Below are positions 44,241-53,297 of a stretch of DNA of 64,000 nt, one piece after another. Both the position numbers and the translations under genes were made by a program. Source of the DNA: Paraburkholderia sp. BL9I2N2 (GTDB lineage: Bacteria; Pseudomonadota; Gammaproteobacteria; Burkholderiales; Burkholderiaceae). The stretch is taken from assembly GCF_004339745.1 (NCBI RefSeq), contig NZ_SMGP01000002.1, positions 496,001 to 560,000 of the forward strand. Direction: 5' to 3'. The notes beneath the pieces were generated by a model. The model worked only from the letters and a program-made list of their open reading frames with translations. It was not told where the DNA came from and made no database searches. The first letter of the stretch is position 1. Each line of letters begins with the position of its first letter.

Positions 44241-45344
44241 TTATTGCAAACGCGCGGACCAGTGGCCGGCTTCTTCCGCGCTCATCCCGACGGCCAGCGC
44301 CGCGGCGAGAATCTGCGCCCACGTGGCCGCGTCCACGGGAATACCCTCGGCCTCGCGTTGCGCGCGCGTCACGCGCTCGGGTTCGCCGGGCTCATAGATA
44401 CGGTCGACGCCCGATGCGAGCGGCGATGCCTTCACCCAGTCGATGAACGCGTCGGCTTCGGCTTGCGCATCGGGCGCGTCGAACGCGGCCGGATCGATGA
44501 TCACCGACAGCATGCAGTTGATGATCGCGTTGGTCGTGCCGAGCGTGGTCGAGTGCGTGGTAAAGCCGCCCGACAGCGCGCCGCCGAAGATCTCGCACAG
44601 GGCCGCGAGCCCGAAGCCCTTGTGCCCGCCGAACGGCGTCAGCGAACCGAACGGCGCTTCGTGCATGACTTTGGGTTCGAGCGTGGCGCGGCCCTCGTGA
44701 TCGATCAGCGCGCCGGGTTGCACCTGCTTGCCCTGGTTATAGGCGACGCGCGTCTTGCCATACGCGACCGTGCTGGTCGCGAAGTCGAGCACGAGCGGCG
44801 GCTTGCCGGGCCGCGGATAAGCGGCGCAAAACGGGTTCGTGCCAATGCGCCGGTCGGCGCCGCCGAACGGCGCGACGAGCGGATCGCCCGCCACGTTGAC
44901 GAAATGGAACGACACGAGACCGGCACGCGCGCACTGTTCGGCCCAATGACCGATGCGCCCGATGTGATGCGCGCCGCGCAAGCCGACCGCGCAGATGCCG
45001 ATGCGTTTGGCGCGTTCGATGCCCTGCTCCATGGCCTCGAACGCCACCACCTGGCCGAAGCCTCGGCCGCCTTCGACCGTGAGCACGGCGCCCGCGTCTT
45101 TCACCACGTCGGCATGCAGGTTCAACTGAAGCTCGCCGTCGGCGAGCGACGCCACATAGCGCGGAATCATCCCCACGCCATGCGAGTCGTGACCGGTCAG
45201 ATTCGCCGCCACCAGATGATCGGCGACCAACTCCGCTTCGCGTGGCGTGCTGCCCGCCTTTTCCCAGATCGCTCTCACATAGGCATGCAATTGATCGGCC
45301 GGAATCCGGGGCGTGGCGAGTTGAGCGGTCGAGTTATCGGTCAT
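44241..45344 (-). CDS. Ldh2-family malate/L-lactate/ureidoglycolate-type dehydrogenase
   Basis: Encodes 367 residues. The family signature is ANLTGHDSHGVGMIPRYVASL, with the catalytic His in DSHG. The NAD(P)-binding part includes HIGRIGHWAEQCARAGLVSFHFVN and IGTNPFCAAYP; FGGHKGFGLAALCEIFGGALSG is also conserved. This family reduces or oxidises 2-hydroxy acids or 2-keto acids with NAD(P)H; the exact substrate is open. 55 bp separate it from the M20 peptidase gene on its right, so cotranscription is likely. Confidence 0.9.
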   Translation of the reverse strand: MTDNSTAQLATPRIPADQLHAYVRAIWEKAGSTPREAELVADHLVAANLTGHDSHGVGMIPRYVASLADGELQLNLHADVVKDAGAVLTVEGGRGFGQVVAFEAMEQGIERAKRIGICAVGLRGAHHIGRIGHWAEQCARAGLVSFHFVNVAGDPLVAPFGGADRRIGTNPFCAAYPRPGKPPLVLDFATSTVAYGKTRVAYNQGKQVQPGALIDHEGRATLEPKVMHEAPFGSLTPFGGHKGFGLAALCEIFGGALSGGFTTHSTTLGTTNAIINCMLSVIIDPAAFDAPDAQAEADAFIDWVKASPLASGVDRIYEPGEPERVTRAQREAEGIPVDAATWAQILAAALAVGMSAEEAGHWSARLQ

Positions 45345-45399
45345 TCACAGTGTCGGCGGACGTGACGGGTTCAGGGCAAACGACGGTCGAAGAGATGGC

Positions 45400-46860
45400 T
45401 CAAGGCGCGGCGGCGATCACCTCGGCGACCGCGGCCGTGAGCTTCTTGCCGTACGGCACGTGCAGGAACTCGTTCGGCCCGTGCGCATTCGACTTCGGTC
45501 CGAGCACGCCGCAGACCATGAACTGTGATTTCGGGAAGCCCGCCTTCAACACGTTCATGAGCGGGATGGTGCCGCCCTGCCCCATATAGGCGACGTCGGC
45601 ACCGTAGTGCTGGCGCGACGCGTCGTTGAGCGCCGTGGCAAGCCACGGGGCGAGGTCGGGCGCGCTCCAGCCGCTTGCCGCGCCGGCGTCAGGCTTGAAC
45701 GTCACCTTGGCGTTGTACGGCGGATCCAGTTCGAGCAGCGCCTTCAGTTCGGCGACGGCCTTCTCCGCCTCGATCATCGGCGGCAGACGCAGCGACAGCT
45801 TGAACGCCGTGCGCGGACGCAGCACGTTGCCGGCATCGGCCAACGCGGGCAAGCCGGCCGCGCCGGTTACCGACAGCGACGGACGCCACGTCGAATTGAG
45901 CAAGGCCTCCTTCGGATCGGTGGTGGTGGGCAGCACCTGACGGCCGTCCTGGCCGCAGGCCCACGGCAGCTTCTTCCAGACGTCGTCGCCGAGAATCTGG
46001 GCGGTGGCTTCCGCTTCGCGCAGACGGTCCGCCGGGATATCGACGTGAAAACCCTTCGGCAATAGCGTGCCGTTGGCGGAGTCTTCGAGACGGTCGAACA
46101 GTTGCCGCATGATGCGGAAGCTCGACGGCGCGATGCCGCCATAGCCGCCCGAGTGAATGCCTTCGTCGAGCACCTGCACTTCGAGGTCGCCGGCGACCAG
46201 TCCACGCAGCGAGGTGGTGAGCCACAGTTGATCATAGTTGCCCGCGCCCGAATCCAGGCACACGACCAGACCCACCTTGCCGAGCCGCTCGCGCAGCGCA
46301 TCGACGTACGGCAGCAGATCGTAGCTGCCCGACTCCTCGCAGGTTTCGATCAGACCGACGCAACGCGGACGCTCGACGCCTTGCGCATCCAGCGCGGCAA
46401 GTGCGGTGATGCTCGCGTAGATCGCGTAGCCGTCGTCGGCGCCGCCACGGCCGTAGAGCTTGTCGTTCTCGAGCTTGGGCGTCCACGGCCCGAGGTCGTT
46501 GCGCCAGCCGTCGAACTCGGGTTGCTTGTCGAGATGGCCGTACAGCACAATGGTTTCCTCGCTGCCCGAACGGGTCGCCGCCGACTCGAAGAAGATCACC
46601 GGCGTGCGGCCCGGCAAGCGAATGATTTCGAGTTTCAGGCCGCGCACCGGCTGCTGTTCGGCCCATTGCGCCGCGTCGGTGATCACGCGCTCCAGATAGC
46701 CGTGCTTGACCCACTCGGGATCGAACGCCGGACTCTTGGCCGGCACGGCGATGTAGTCCGTCAGCGCGGGCACGATCTCGTCGTTCCACTTGCGGTCCAC
46801 GAATTCGCGTAGCGTCTCGGGGTTGATGCGTTGGGCCTGCTGGGTATCGTCGGAGATCAT
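45400..46860 (-). CDS. M20-family metallopeptidase (dipeptidase-like)
   Basis: Encodes 486 residues. Zinc ligands of the M20/ArgE fold: His and Asp in IVLYGHLDKQPE, Asp in YGRGGADDGYA, Glu pair in GLIETCEESGS, and a late His/Gly region (GVLGPKSNAHGPNEFLHVPYG). The lid domain lies between. Members cleave dipeptides or N-acyl amino acids in the cytoplasm. Length fits the CNDP/ArgE-related group. It probably forms a unit with the downstream Ldh2-type gene. Confidence 0.9.
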   Translation of the reverse strand: MISDDTQQAQRINPETLREFVDRKWNDEIVPALTDYIAVPAKSPAFDPEWVKHGYLERVITDAAQWAEQQPVRGLKLEIIRLPGRTPVIFFESAATRSGSEETIVLYGHLDKQPEFDGWRNDLGPWTPKLENDKLYGRGGADDGYAIYASITALAALDAQGVERPRCVGLIETCEESGSYDLLPYVDALRERLGKVGLVVCLDSGAGNYDQLWLTTSLRGLVAGDLEVQVLDEGIHSGGYGGIAPSSFRIMRQLFDRLEDSANGTLLPKGFHVDIPADRLREAEATAQILGDDVWKKLPWACGQDGRQVLPTTTDPKEALLNSTWRPSLSVTGAAGLPALADAGNVLRPRTAFKLSLRLPPMIEAEKAVAELKALLELDPPYNAKVTFKPDAGAASGWSAPDLAPWLATALNDASRQHYGADVAYMGQGGTIPLMNVLKAGFPKSQFMVCGVLGPKSNAHGPNEFLHVPYGKKLTAAVAEVIAAAP

Positions 46861-47076
46861 GATGGCGGTCCGTGGGGATCTGTTCTGTCGAAACGATCAT
46901 GATAGACCCGATGCGGGATTGGCTGAACCCCTCGCCGCGCATCGGCTTGGTGAACGACCAGGGCGACTGCCCGTCGCAGCCGTCTCACGAACGGCATGCA
47001 ACCTTTGCGGCGAGCTTACGCAAACAAAACAATCGCGCGACAATTGCGGCATAGGTCGCGTATCGGGAGCCGCTTC

Positions 47077-47388
47077 ATGGAGGGCAACGTCGTCGTGCAG
47101 GCCATCGCCGCGGTGCTGACACTGGCGCTGTATTTTCTGCCGGCCCTGGTGGCGGACCGGCGCAAGCGTCATGACGTGCTGACGCTCGCGCTCTTCAATG
47201 CATGCCTCGGCTGGACCGTGTTCGGCTGGCTGCTCGCGCTCTATTGGGCGTTGCAACCAAACCCGCCGAAGAACATCGCGGGCGAGATCGTGGAGACGCG
47301 CAAGCTCGTGAGGATGCGAGCGTTTTCGTCCGCGCTGCTGGTGCGCGTGCAACGACGCGCAAGCACGCGGGATCGCTCGGAGAAGTGA
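47077..47388 (+). CDS. superinfection-immunity (T4 Imm-like) family membrane protein
   Basis: Encodes 103 residues. GGGAG precedes the ATG at 47077. Two hydrophobic helices (VVVQAIAAVLTLALYFLPALVA and LFNACLGWTVFGWLLALYWAL) flank the conserved basic loop DRRKRHD and the NACLGWT motif. The basic tail ends RRASTRDRSEK. The family includes phage T4 Imm, which blocks DNA entry by a second phage. No other phage gene is nearby, so a chromosomal role is possible. Confidence 0.8.
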   Translation: MEGNVVVQAIAAVLTLALYFLPALVADRRKRHDVLTLALFNACLGWTVFGWLLALYWALQPNPPKNIAGEIVETRKLVRMRAFSSALLVRVQRRASTRDRSEK

Positions 47389-47458
47389 ATCTGGTGTGGC
47401 GTGGATGAAGCACAAAACGGACTGGCCGGCCGGAGCACCGGCCGACCACGCGGGCTGT

Positions 47459-47737
47459 TCAGGCCGCGCGGCTCATGCGGTTCCACAGAACGGAACCGGC
47501 GGGAATCGAGCGCGGCTCGGTGCGCACGCTCGCGGGTGAAAACATCTCGCGGCGCAATTCGCCGTGTTCGTCGAACCATTCGCATATCAGCCAGTCGCCG
47601 GGGTTGAGCGCCACTGGGCCTGCATACGTTACCGTCATGCGCGAGCCCCCTTCCTTCAATGTGACGACGTCGCCGACATTGAACTGGGCGGCTGGCGGTG
47701 TCTGGAATGCGTCAATGGTAGCGGTCAGCATATTCAT
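47459..47737 (-). CDS. DUF2158 (YodC-like) protein
   Basis: Encodes 92 residues. The core FNVGDVVTLKEGGSRMTVTYAGPVALNPGDWLICEWFDEHGELRREMFSPASV is the family's SH3-like beta domain. GGGGG lies only three bases before the first ATG; the second, two codons later (47731), has better spacing. Function unknown. It converges on the superinfection-immunity gene. Confidence 0.82.
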   Translation of the reverse strand: MNMLTATIDAFQTPPAAQFNVGDVVTLKEGGSRMTVTYAGPVALNPGDWLICEWFDEHGELRREMFSPASVRTEPRSIPAGSVLWNRMSRAA

Positions 47738-48218
47738 CCCCCTACGGAACCGTTGTGCGGTATTTAAGTCATTGCGCCGGGTTTTTCGACTTTAGACCTG
47801 CTGAAGGAAAACGCTAAAAAGTTTGCCAAGATTAACAATCGAAATTAATCGCCGCAAGTGCTTTTTATTGATACCGTTTTCATCGACAGTGGAATTGCTT
47901 CCACCCTCGAGCTATCGATGGGCAAAACCGGGAAAACCCTTCAATGCCCCGCCAGGCCGCCCCTTCATGCGGCAGTGCACGATCGCAAAACTTACAGCGG
48001 CGAACTGCCGGCGGACAGCAGAAAATACGAACGTCTTTCGTCATATCTAATGCCCCGACCAGAACCATTCAGGGTTTATTCTGAGTCGCCACAAGCGAAA
48101 TTACCTGTGAATGACTAACTCACCGGTAAATGCGCCATGCTTAAAATCGGCCTTGTTTAAAAAAAACGCCTAATAATTTCCGATAGCTTTGTTGAAAACG
48201 ATTCCCGCTTCCGGATTT
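47738..48218. other. 481-bp AT-richer intergenic region
   Basis: From about 47780 to 48190 the composition is clearly less GC-rich than the genes around it (for example CGCTAAAAAGTTTGCCAAGA, TTGTTTAAAAAAAACGCC). Short plus-strand frames at 47823 and 47858 have no ribosome site, no family similarity and no codon bias. No tRNA or terminator was recognised. It separates two oppositely ending transcription units. Confidence 0.45.
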
Positions 48219-49787
48219 TCAAACCGGCTGCGCCGAGCGGCGCAGCGCGATTTGCTGATGCCGCACGAGCAGCACGCTCAGGCCAATGCACACGAACATC
48301 AGCAGTGCATTGATTGCGAGGCTGACCTGGAACGCGTGCGCGTAATCGCTTGGTGCCGCGCGGCCGCCGATCGCGCCGAAGAACGCGCCGCTGATGGCCG
48401 CCGTGCCGAATGCGGAGCCGATCTGCAGCGTCGACGACACCACGCCTGAAGCAAGCCCGGCCTTCTCCGGCACGACCTCCAGCAACACGATGCGCATGAT
48501 CGACGGCAGCAGCAAACCATGTCCGACGCCCGCGCACACCAGGCCGCAATAGAACAGCAGATCCGGCGTGGCCGACTGGGTGGCGGACCAGCCGGTGACC
48601 GTGAAGCCGACCGTCATCATCGAAAAACCGAGCGTGAGCACATGGCCGCCGATGCGCTTGACCACCGCCGGCGAGGTCAGCGGCCCGACCACGAAACCGA
48701 TCGCGAACGGCATGATCGCCATGCCGGATGCGAGCGGCGTCCAGTGCAAGCCGGTTTGCAGGAAGATCCCGTAGGTCAGGAAAAACGCGCTATTGCAGTA
48801 GAACAGGAACGCGAGCACCAGCCCTAACGCGAAGGCCCGGTTGCGGAACAATTGCAGGTCCACCAGCGGATGGCCGCCGCGGCGCTCGACGCGCTGCTCG
48901 GTCATCACGAAGAGCGCGAATGCCGGGACGGCAAGCGCGAACATCACGAAGGTCCACGCCGGCCAGCCGGCTTCGCGGCCGTGCGTCATCGGGTAGATGA
49001 CCAGCAGCAGCACGGCGGACAGCAGCGCCACGCCCTTCACGTCGATGCCGGTGCGCGTGGCCGGCTGATTCTCCGGCACGAACTTCCACGTGCCGACAAA
49101 CGCGGCAATACCGATCGGAATGTTGATCAGAAAGATGATGCGCCAGTCGAGCCCGAACGGGTGATACGTGATCAGCGCACCACCGCCCAACTGGCCGACG
49201 ATCGACGACAAGCCGAACACGAAGCCATACAGGCTCATCACCTTGGTCTGCTGATGCAGCGGCACGACCGCGCGAATCGTCGCGAGCACCTGCGGCGCCA
49301 TCACGGCGGCCGCGATACCCTGCACGATCCGCGAGATCACCAGCATGTGTCCGCTGGTCGCGAAGCCGCACAGCGCCGAGGCGACCACGAACGCCGCCAT
49401 GCCCGTCATGAACATGCGGCGACGGCCGAACAGGTCGCCGAGCCGCCCGCCCGTGATCAGCAGCACCGCGTACGCCGACGCATAGGCGGAAACGACGAGT
49501 TGCAATTGCGCGTCGCTGGCGTTCAGGCCGGTGTGAATCGAGGGCAGCGCGAGATTGACGATGAAGTAATCGAGCGGTGCGAGGAAGGCGCCGACGAACA
49601 GCACCGCCAACGCAAGGCCCTGCCGTTCGAAACGCGGCTGAGCCTTGTCGACCGCTGCTACCACGCCAGTTGCCACGCCCGTTGCCATGCTCGCGGCCGC
49701 GGCGCCAGGACAGGTCACCGCTGAAGCTGCGGCGCCTTGGGGTCCAACGAATGCCGCCGGAGCGGACTTGATCGCTTCGCTGTTCAT
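48219..49787 (-). CDS. DHA2-family MFS multidrug exporter (EmrB/QacA type)
   Basis: Encodes 522 residues with fourteen expected helices. Typical segments: FVGAFLAPLDYFIVNLALPSI in helix 1, GGRLGDLFGRRRMFMTG (motif A), ISRIVQGIAAAVMAPQVLATI (motif C-like) and PVGIAAFVGTWKFVPE-like loop. It should expel drugs or other hydrophobic compounds using the proton gradient. It follows tetR by 31 bp and its start codon lies inside a copy of the sequence found upstream of tetR, so repression by that TetR protein is likely. Confidence 0.88.
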   Translation of the reverse strand: MNSEAIKSAPAAFVGPQGAAASAVTCPGAAAASMATGVATGVVAAVDKAQPRFERQGLALAVLFVGAFLAPLDYFIVNLALPSIHTGLNASDAQLQLVVSAYASAYAVLLITGGRLGDLFGRRRMFMTGMAAFVVASALCGFATSGHMLVISRIVQGIAAAVMAPQVLATIRAVVPLHQQTKVMSLYGFVFGLSSIVGQLGGGALITYHPFGLDWRIIFLINIPIGIAAFVGTWKFVPENQPATRTGIDVKGVALLSAVLLLVIYPMTHGREAGWPAWTFVMFALAVPAFALFVMTEQRVERRGGHPLVDLQLFRNRAFALGLVLAFLFYCNSAFFLTYGIFLQTGLHWTPLASGMAIMPFAIGFVVGPLTSPAVVKRIGGHVLTLGFSMMTVGFTVTGWSATQSATPDLLFYCGLVCAGVGHGLLLPSIMRIVLLEVVPEKAGLASGVVSSTLQIGSAFGTAAISGAFFGAIGGRAAPSDYAHAFQVSLAINALLMFVCIGLSVLLVRHQQIALRRSAQPV

Positions 49788-49801
49788 GACTGATCGTTCA
49801 A
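49786..49801. promoter_or_regulatory. second copy of the TetR operator, at the exporter start
   Basis: ATGACTGATCGTTCAA agrees at 14 of 16 positions with the site upstream of tetR (50470-50485). It overlaps the exporter's start codon on the minus strand. Confidence 0.6.
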
Positions 49802-49818
49802 AAATTCGGCAAAAAAAT

Positions 49819-50457
49819 TTAGACGAGCGCGCGCATGGCGACGTCCACGATTCCTATCAGCGCATCTTCCTGATGAGCGACCCGCCCCAGCACGCGCAGA
49901 CCTTGCATCACGCAGAGGAGGAAATCGCCGACGGCTTTTTCGTCGAGTGTGGAGTTGAACGCGCCGCTCGCCTGGCCGCGAATCACCGACGCCGCCAGCA
50001 GCGTGGCCATGCGGCGCTGAATCGCGGCGACGCGCGTGCGCAGTTCTTCGTCGCCGGGCTGCATTTCCAGCGTGGTGTTGGTGATGAGGCAGCTGCGTTC
50101 GCCGGTCAGCGCGCACGCGACCCGCGCGTAATGCAGCAAAGCGTTGCGCAGCGCCTCTTCCGGCGGCACCGGCGCATTCAGCCGCTCGGCGAGCCGCGCG
50201 ACCGAACCTTCCGCGTAGTGATCCAGCGCGGCCAGCATGATGCCGTGCTTGTCGCCGAATACGCCGTAAAGACTGCCGCGCAACAGGCCGGTGGCTTTGC
50301 ACAGGTCGTCGATCGAGGTGGCGTGGTAGCCGTGGTTCCAGAACACCTGGCTCGCGCTCGCCAATACCGTGTCCGTGTCGAACTCGCGCGGCCGGCCCCG
50401 AGAGCAGACCTCGCCGGCTTTCTTCGCGGATTGTTTCGAATCGCCTGATTGCTTCAT
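49819..50457 (-). CDS. TetR/AcrR-family repressor
   Basis: Encodes 212 residues. The HTH is at about 20-65 (FDTDTVLASASQVFWNHGYHATSIDDLCKATGLLRGSLYGVFGDKHGI) and an all-helical ligand domain follows (LAERLNAPVPPEEALRNALLHYARVACALTGERSCLITNT). A disordered Ser/Lys/Gln start precedes it. It is the first gene of the tetR-MFS unit and very likely binds the duplicated 16-bp element in front of each gene. Confidence 0.92.
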   Translation of the reverse strand: MKQSGDSKQSAKKAGEVCSRGRPREFDTDTVLASASQVFWNHGYHATSIDDLCKATGLLRGSLYGVFGDKHGIMLAALDHYAEGSVARLAERLNAPVPPEEALRNALLHYARVACALTGERSCLITNTTLEMQPGDEELRTRVAAIQRRMATLLAASVIRGQASGAFNSTLDEKAVGDFLLCVMQGLRVLGRVAHQEDALIGIVDVAMRALV

Positions 50458-50469
50458 GCAGCGGATATT

Positions 50470-50485
50470 ATGACTAACCGTTCAA
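50470..50485. promoter_or_regulatory. TetR operator upstream of tetR
   Basis: ATGACTAACCGTTCAA, with TGA...TCA ends, lies 13 bp upstream of the tetR start and recurs with two changes at the start of the exporter gene. Autoregulation by TetR is the simplest reading. Confidence 0.6.
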
Positions 50486-50655
50486 TAAAGCAAGACGAGT
50501 TTCCGTAGGGCGCGGCACGAAAGCACGAAGGCGCGGAGCGCCGGCGGCATGGCGGAAAATCGTGCAGTGCAGTACAACGGTTAAAACCGCGTCGGCACTT
50601 TCGTTTTCCCCTATGAGTTCGACGACTGCTGGGCGACCGCACAACGGAGGTCAGA

Positions 50656-51771
50656 ATGGCAACGACAAAAGACGTTCCCACGATCGGTCTTGCCCTCCAG
50701 GGCGGCGGCGCGCACGCGGCGTTCACGTGGGGTGTACTCGACCGGTTGCTGGACGAAGTCGAGCACGGGACACTCTCGATTCTCGCGATCAGCGGCGCGA
50801 GCGGCGGAGCGCTCAACGCCGCGGCCTGCACATACGGCCTAAGCAGAAGTCCGACCGATGCCAAACGGTCGCTCGAACAACTCTGGACGCTGGTCGGCGC
50901 CAGTTCGAAGTGGCAGCCGTTCTTTAACTTCCCCAAGGATCTGCTGAAGTCTCCCGAGCGCTGGAATGTCGATCTCAATCCGGCGATACTCGCGCAAAGC
51001 ATGCTCCAGCCGTTTGCCTCTCCGTATGCGATGCCATGGCTGACCAATTCCCTTGGCTCGATCATGGAAACCGTGATTCCGGACTTCGGGGTCGTCAATG
51101 ACCCGAAGGGCGCCGTGCCCAGGCTCTACGTGGCGGCGACCAACGTCAACCTGACCGCATTGCGCATCTTCGAACCCGGCGAAATTTCGGCGAAGGCGCT
51201 GATGGCCTCCGCATGCTTTCCCACGCTCTTCGAGGCGGTGCAAATAGGCGGCGAGTTCTATTGGGACGGCGGGTACATGGCCAATCCGGCGCTCGCGCCG
51301 CTCGTCGAGTGGGTCGACGACATTCTGAGCGTTCTCATCGATCCGCTCTGTACGAAACATGGCCCGCCTGAGCGCCCCAGCGAGATCAACAACCGGATCA
51401 ACGAAGTCAGCTTCGGCGCGTCGTGGGTCACGGAAGTCCGTCAGATCCAGTTGATCAACGAACTCGCCGCTGAAAACCCAGGCCTCGTTCACCGCGGAAA
51501 GGCCTACACGCCCAAGCGCTTTCATGTGATTCGCGCCGACCGCTTCATGGACGAGATCGGCGCGGCATCGAAGAACACGCCCTCCATCGAATTCTTCCGA
51601 GCCTTGCGACACGCGGGCCATGCCACGGCGGACACATGGGTGCGCGATTGTCTGCCGAGCGTCGGCAAGACTTCCACTTTCGACCTCGACAAGCTCGTGA
51701 GAAGCCGGGTCAAAGGGACGCCCGCCGCAATTCATACCGTTCAGCAGGCCGAGGGGAAAACGCTTAGATGA
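50656..51771 (+). CDS. patatin-like phospholipase
   Basis: Encodes 371 residues. The patatin dyad is present: Ser49 in ISGASGGALNA (G-x-S-x-G type) and Asp204 in FYWDGGYMANPAL; the oxyanion loop is LALQGGGAHAAFTWGVLDR. An additional domain follows. No signal peptide. Such proteins hydrolyse phospholipid acyl chains, sometimes as effectors; nothing here points to secretion. GGAGG before the start. Transcribed divergently from tetR. Confidence 0.88.
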   Translation: MATTKDVPTIGLALQGGGAHAAFTWGVLDRLLDEVEHGTLSILAISGASGGALNAAACTYGLSRSPTDAKRSLEQLWTLVGASSKWQPFFNFPKDLLKSPERWNVDLNPAILAQSMLQPFASPYAMPWLTNSLGSIMETVIPDFGVVNDPKGAVPRLYVAATNVNLTALRIFEPGEISAKALMASACFPTLFEAVQIGGEFYWDGGYMANPALAPLVEWVDDILSVLIDPLCTKHGPPERPSEINNRINEVSFGASWVTEVRQIQLINELAAENPGLVHRGKAYTPKRFHVIRADRFMDEIGAASKNTPSIEFFRALRHAGHATADTWVRDCLPSVGKTSTFDLDKLVRSRVKGTPAAIHTVQQAEGKTLR

Positions 51772-51891
51772 GCCGTGTCTGAGACCGGGCCGAATCGAGT
51801 GGCCTCGTCTTCGCGCCAAGCCGGCTTCGTCGCGCTGCAAGAAGGCGCAGTTGTAGCGGCATCGGCATCTCTAACCAAGGCGAGTACACAA

Positions 51892-51925
51892 AAACCGGCG
51901 CCGGGCTTGACCCGTGCGCCGGTTT
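51892..51925. terminator. bidirectional terminator between patatin and OsmC genes
   Basis: AAACCGGCGC and GCGCCGGTTT form a 10-bp stem with an inner CGGG/CCCG hairpin. A/T ends on both sides suit the two convergent transcripts. Lies in the 186-bp gap. Confidence 0.8.
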
Positions 51926-51957
51926 AATCGCTGCTAGATGACCAGCAAAAACTCGAC

Positions 51958-52383
51958 TCAGGTTTCGAGCTTCGCGTCCATCGTGATCGTGGCTTTCAGC
52001 ACTTTCGACACCGGGCAACCGGCCTTGGCGTCGGCGGTCGCCTTCTCGAAGGCGGCTTTGTCGCCGCCGGGGATTTTCACGGCCACGTCGAGATGCACCG
52101 CGGTGATCGCGAAACCGCCGCCGTCCTTATCGAGCGTGACGGTGGCCGTCGTGCCGATGCGCTCGGGCGTGATGCCGGCCTTGCCCAGTTCCGCCGACAG
52201 CGCCATCGAGAAACATCCCGCATGCGCAGCCGCAATCAGCTCTTCCGGGTTCGTGCCGATGCCGTCCGCGAAGCGTGTCGAAAACGAGTATTGGGTCTCC
52301 TTGAGGACGCCGCTGTCGGTGGAAATCGAGCCCTTGCCGTCTTGCAGGCCGCCTTGCCAGACTGCTGATGCCTTGCGCTTCAT
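51958..52383 (-). CDS. OsmC-family peroxiredoxin
   Basis: Encodes 141 residues. AGGAGAG precedes the ATG at 52383. The two active cysteines are Cys57 in AAHAGCFSMALSAEL and Cys123 in ADAKAGCPVSKVLK. OsmC-type enzymes reduce organic hydroperoxides with dihydrolipoyl electrons; sequence is closer to OsmC than Ohr. Cytoplasmic. Single-gene unit. Confidence 0.9.
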   Translation of the reverse strand: MKRKASAVWQGGLQDGKGSISTDSGVLKETQYSFSTRFADGIGTNPEELIAAAHAGCFSMALSAELGKAGITPERIGTTATVTLDKDGGGFAITAVHLDVAVKIPGGDKAAFEKATADAKAGCPVSKVLKATITMDAKLET

Positions 52384-52732
52384 CGCTCTCTCCTGTTTGT
52401 GCCTGCTTCGCGCGCGGCACGACCGAATCTGATGCCCACCGCAACGGTCCAGCCCAGGATTTGCGGTTTCGGCATCGGTCGCGAGTGTCGCGCACCACTG
52501 CGGGCGCGGGCGTGGACCGAACTTCATCATAGGCGCTTCCGTGTGCCAGCGTCGTGACGACGCCGGCAATCGATCAAAAGAGAAGCCATCCCAGCAATTA
52601 TCTCGATAACAGTAATAATCTTTCCTCCGAAAGCGGCTTTTTCACTGACCTCGTAGGAAATAGACTGGTTTCAACGGTTCGGCACCGCAGCATTGAACCA
52701 ATCACATCAACAATCGAATCCAGGAGGTCATC
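52384..52732. other. 349-bp divergent promoter region between OsmC and DUF4148 genes
   Basis: The right half (52570-52730) is AT-rich with a short palindrome TTATCTCGATAA near 52597. Neither promoter could be placed with certainty, and no gene was seen. Confidence 0.4.
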
Positions 52733-53041
52733 ATGAAATCGCTTATTTCCGCAGTCGTTATTGCATCCGCGCTTATCGTCCCGGCTGTTTCGTTCGCCCA
52801 GCAGGCCAATGGTCCGGTGACCCGCGCACAAGTGCGCGCTGAGCTGGTTGCCGCGCAAAAAGCGGGCCTTCTGAATCAGAACGACACCGACTATCCGAAG
52901 GCCGTGCCGCAAAACGCTACGACAGTGGCCGCCGAGGCGCAGGGCTCGCAGGACGTTGGCGGCGTGAAGGCAGCTTCGTCGGATGCCGGCGCGCGGGACT
53001 CCGTGCAGCAACGCCTGTTCTCGACGTATCGCGGTCAGTAA
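52733..53041 (+). CDS. DUF4148 exported protein
   Basis: Encodes 102 residues. CAGGAGG precedes the ATG. Signal peptide MKSLISAVVIASALIVPAVSFAQ, then the DUF4148 core VTRAQVRAELVAAQKAGLLNQNDTDYPKA and an Ala/Ser-rich tail. The family is almost limited to Burkholderiales and its function is unknown. Confidence 0.9.
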   Translation: MKSLISAVVIASALIVPAVSFAQQANGPVTRAQVRAELVAAQKAGLLNQNDTDYPKAVPQNATTVAAEAQGSQDVGGVKAASSDAGARDSVQQRLFSTYRGQ

Positions 53042-53082
53042 GCCGGTAAACCGCGCGGTTGGCGGTGTCGCAGCAAAAAGGA

Positions 53083-53119
53083 AAAGCGCCCCATTGCGAA
53101 GTTCGCAACGGGGCGCTTT
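53083..53119 (+). terminator. terminator after the DUF4148 gene
   Basis: Arms of 18 bases beginning AAAGCGCCCC and ending GGGGCGCTTT pair with one mismatch and a two-base loop, 42 bp past the stop. A short T-rich stretch (TTTGCTTTG) follows. Confidence 0.75.
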
Positions 53120-53297
53120 GCTTTGTATTGCGTGGCGGAAAGTTGGGCGAATGCGTTGTAAAAGAGGCGGCGTTCGATGCCGAAGCTGGCCGCGCATCAA
53201 GACTGATTACGCCATTGCGGGCCGCGCCCCAGTCCGCTCCCGCACCGTCCGCCCACGCAATCGCCAATCGCACAGCTGCGCCGCCATGCCGCCCGCA

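Noticed and set aside
47823..48118. two short plus-strand frames in the AT-richer block
   Set aside because: No ribosome site, unusual codon use and no recognisable protein features.
52597..52608. palindrome TTATCTCGATAA between OsmC and DUF4148 genes
   Set aside because: Too short and AT-rich to separate from chance, and no second copy was found.
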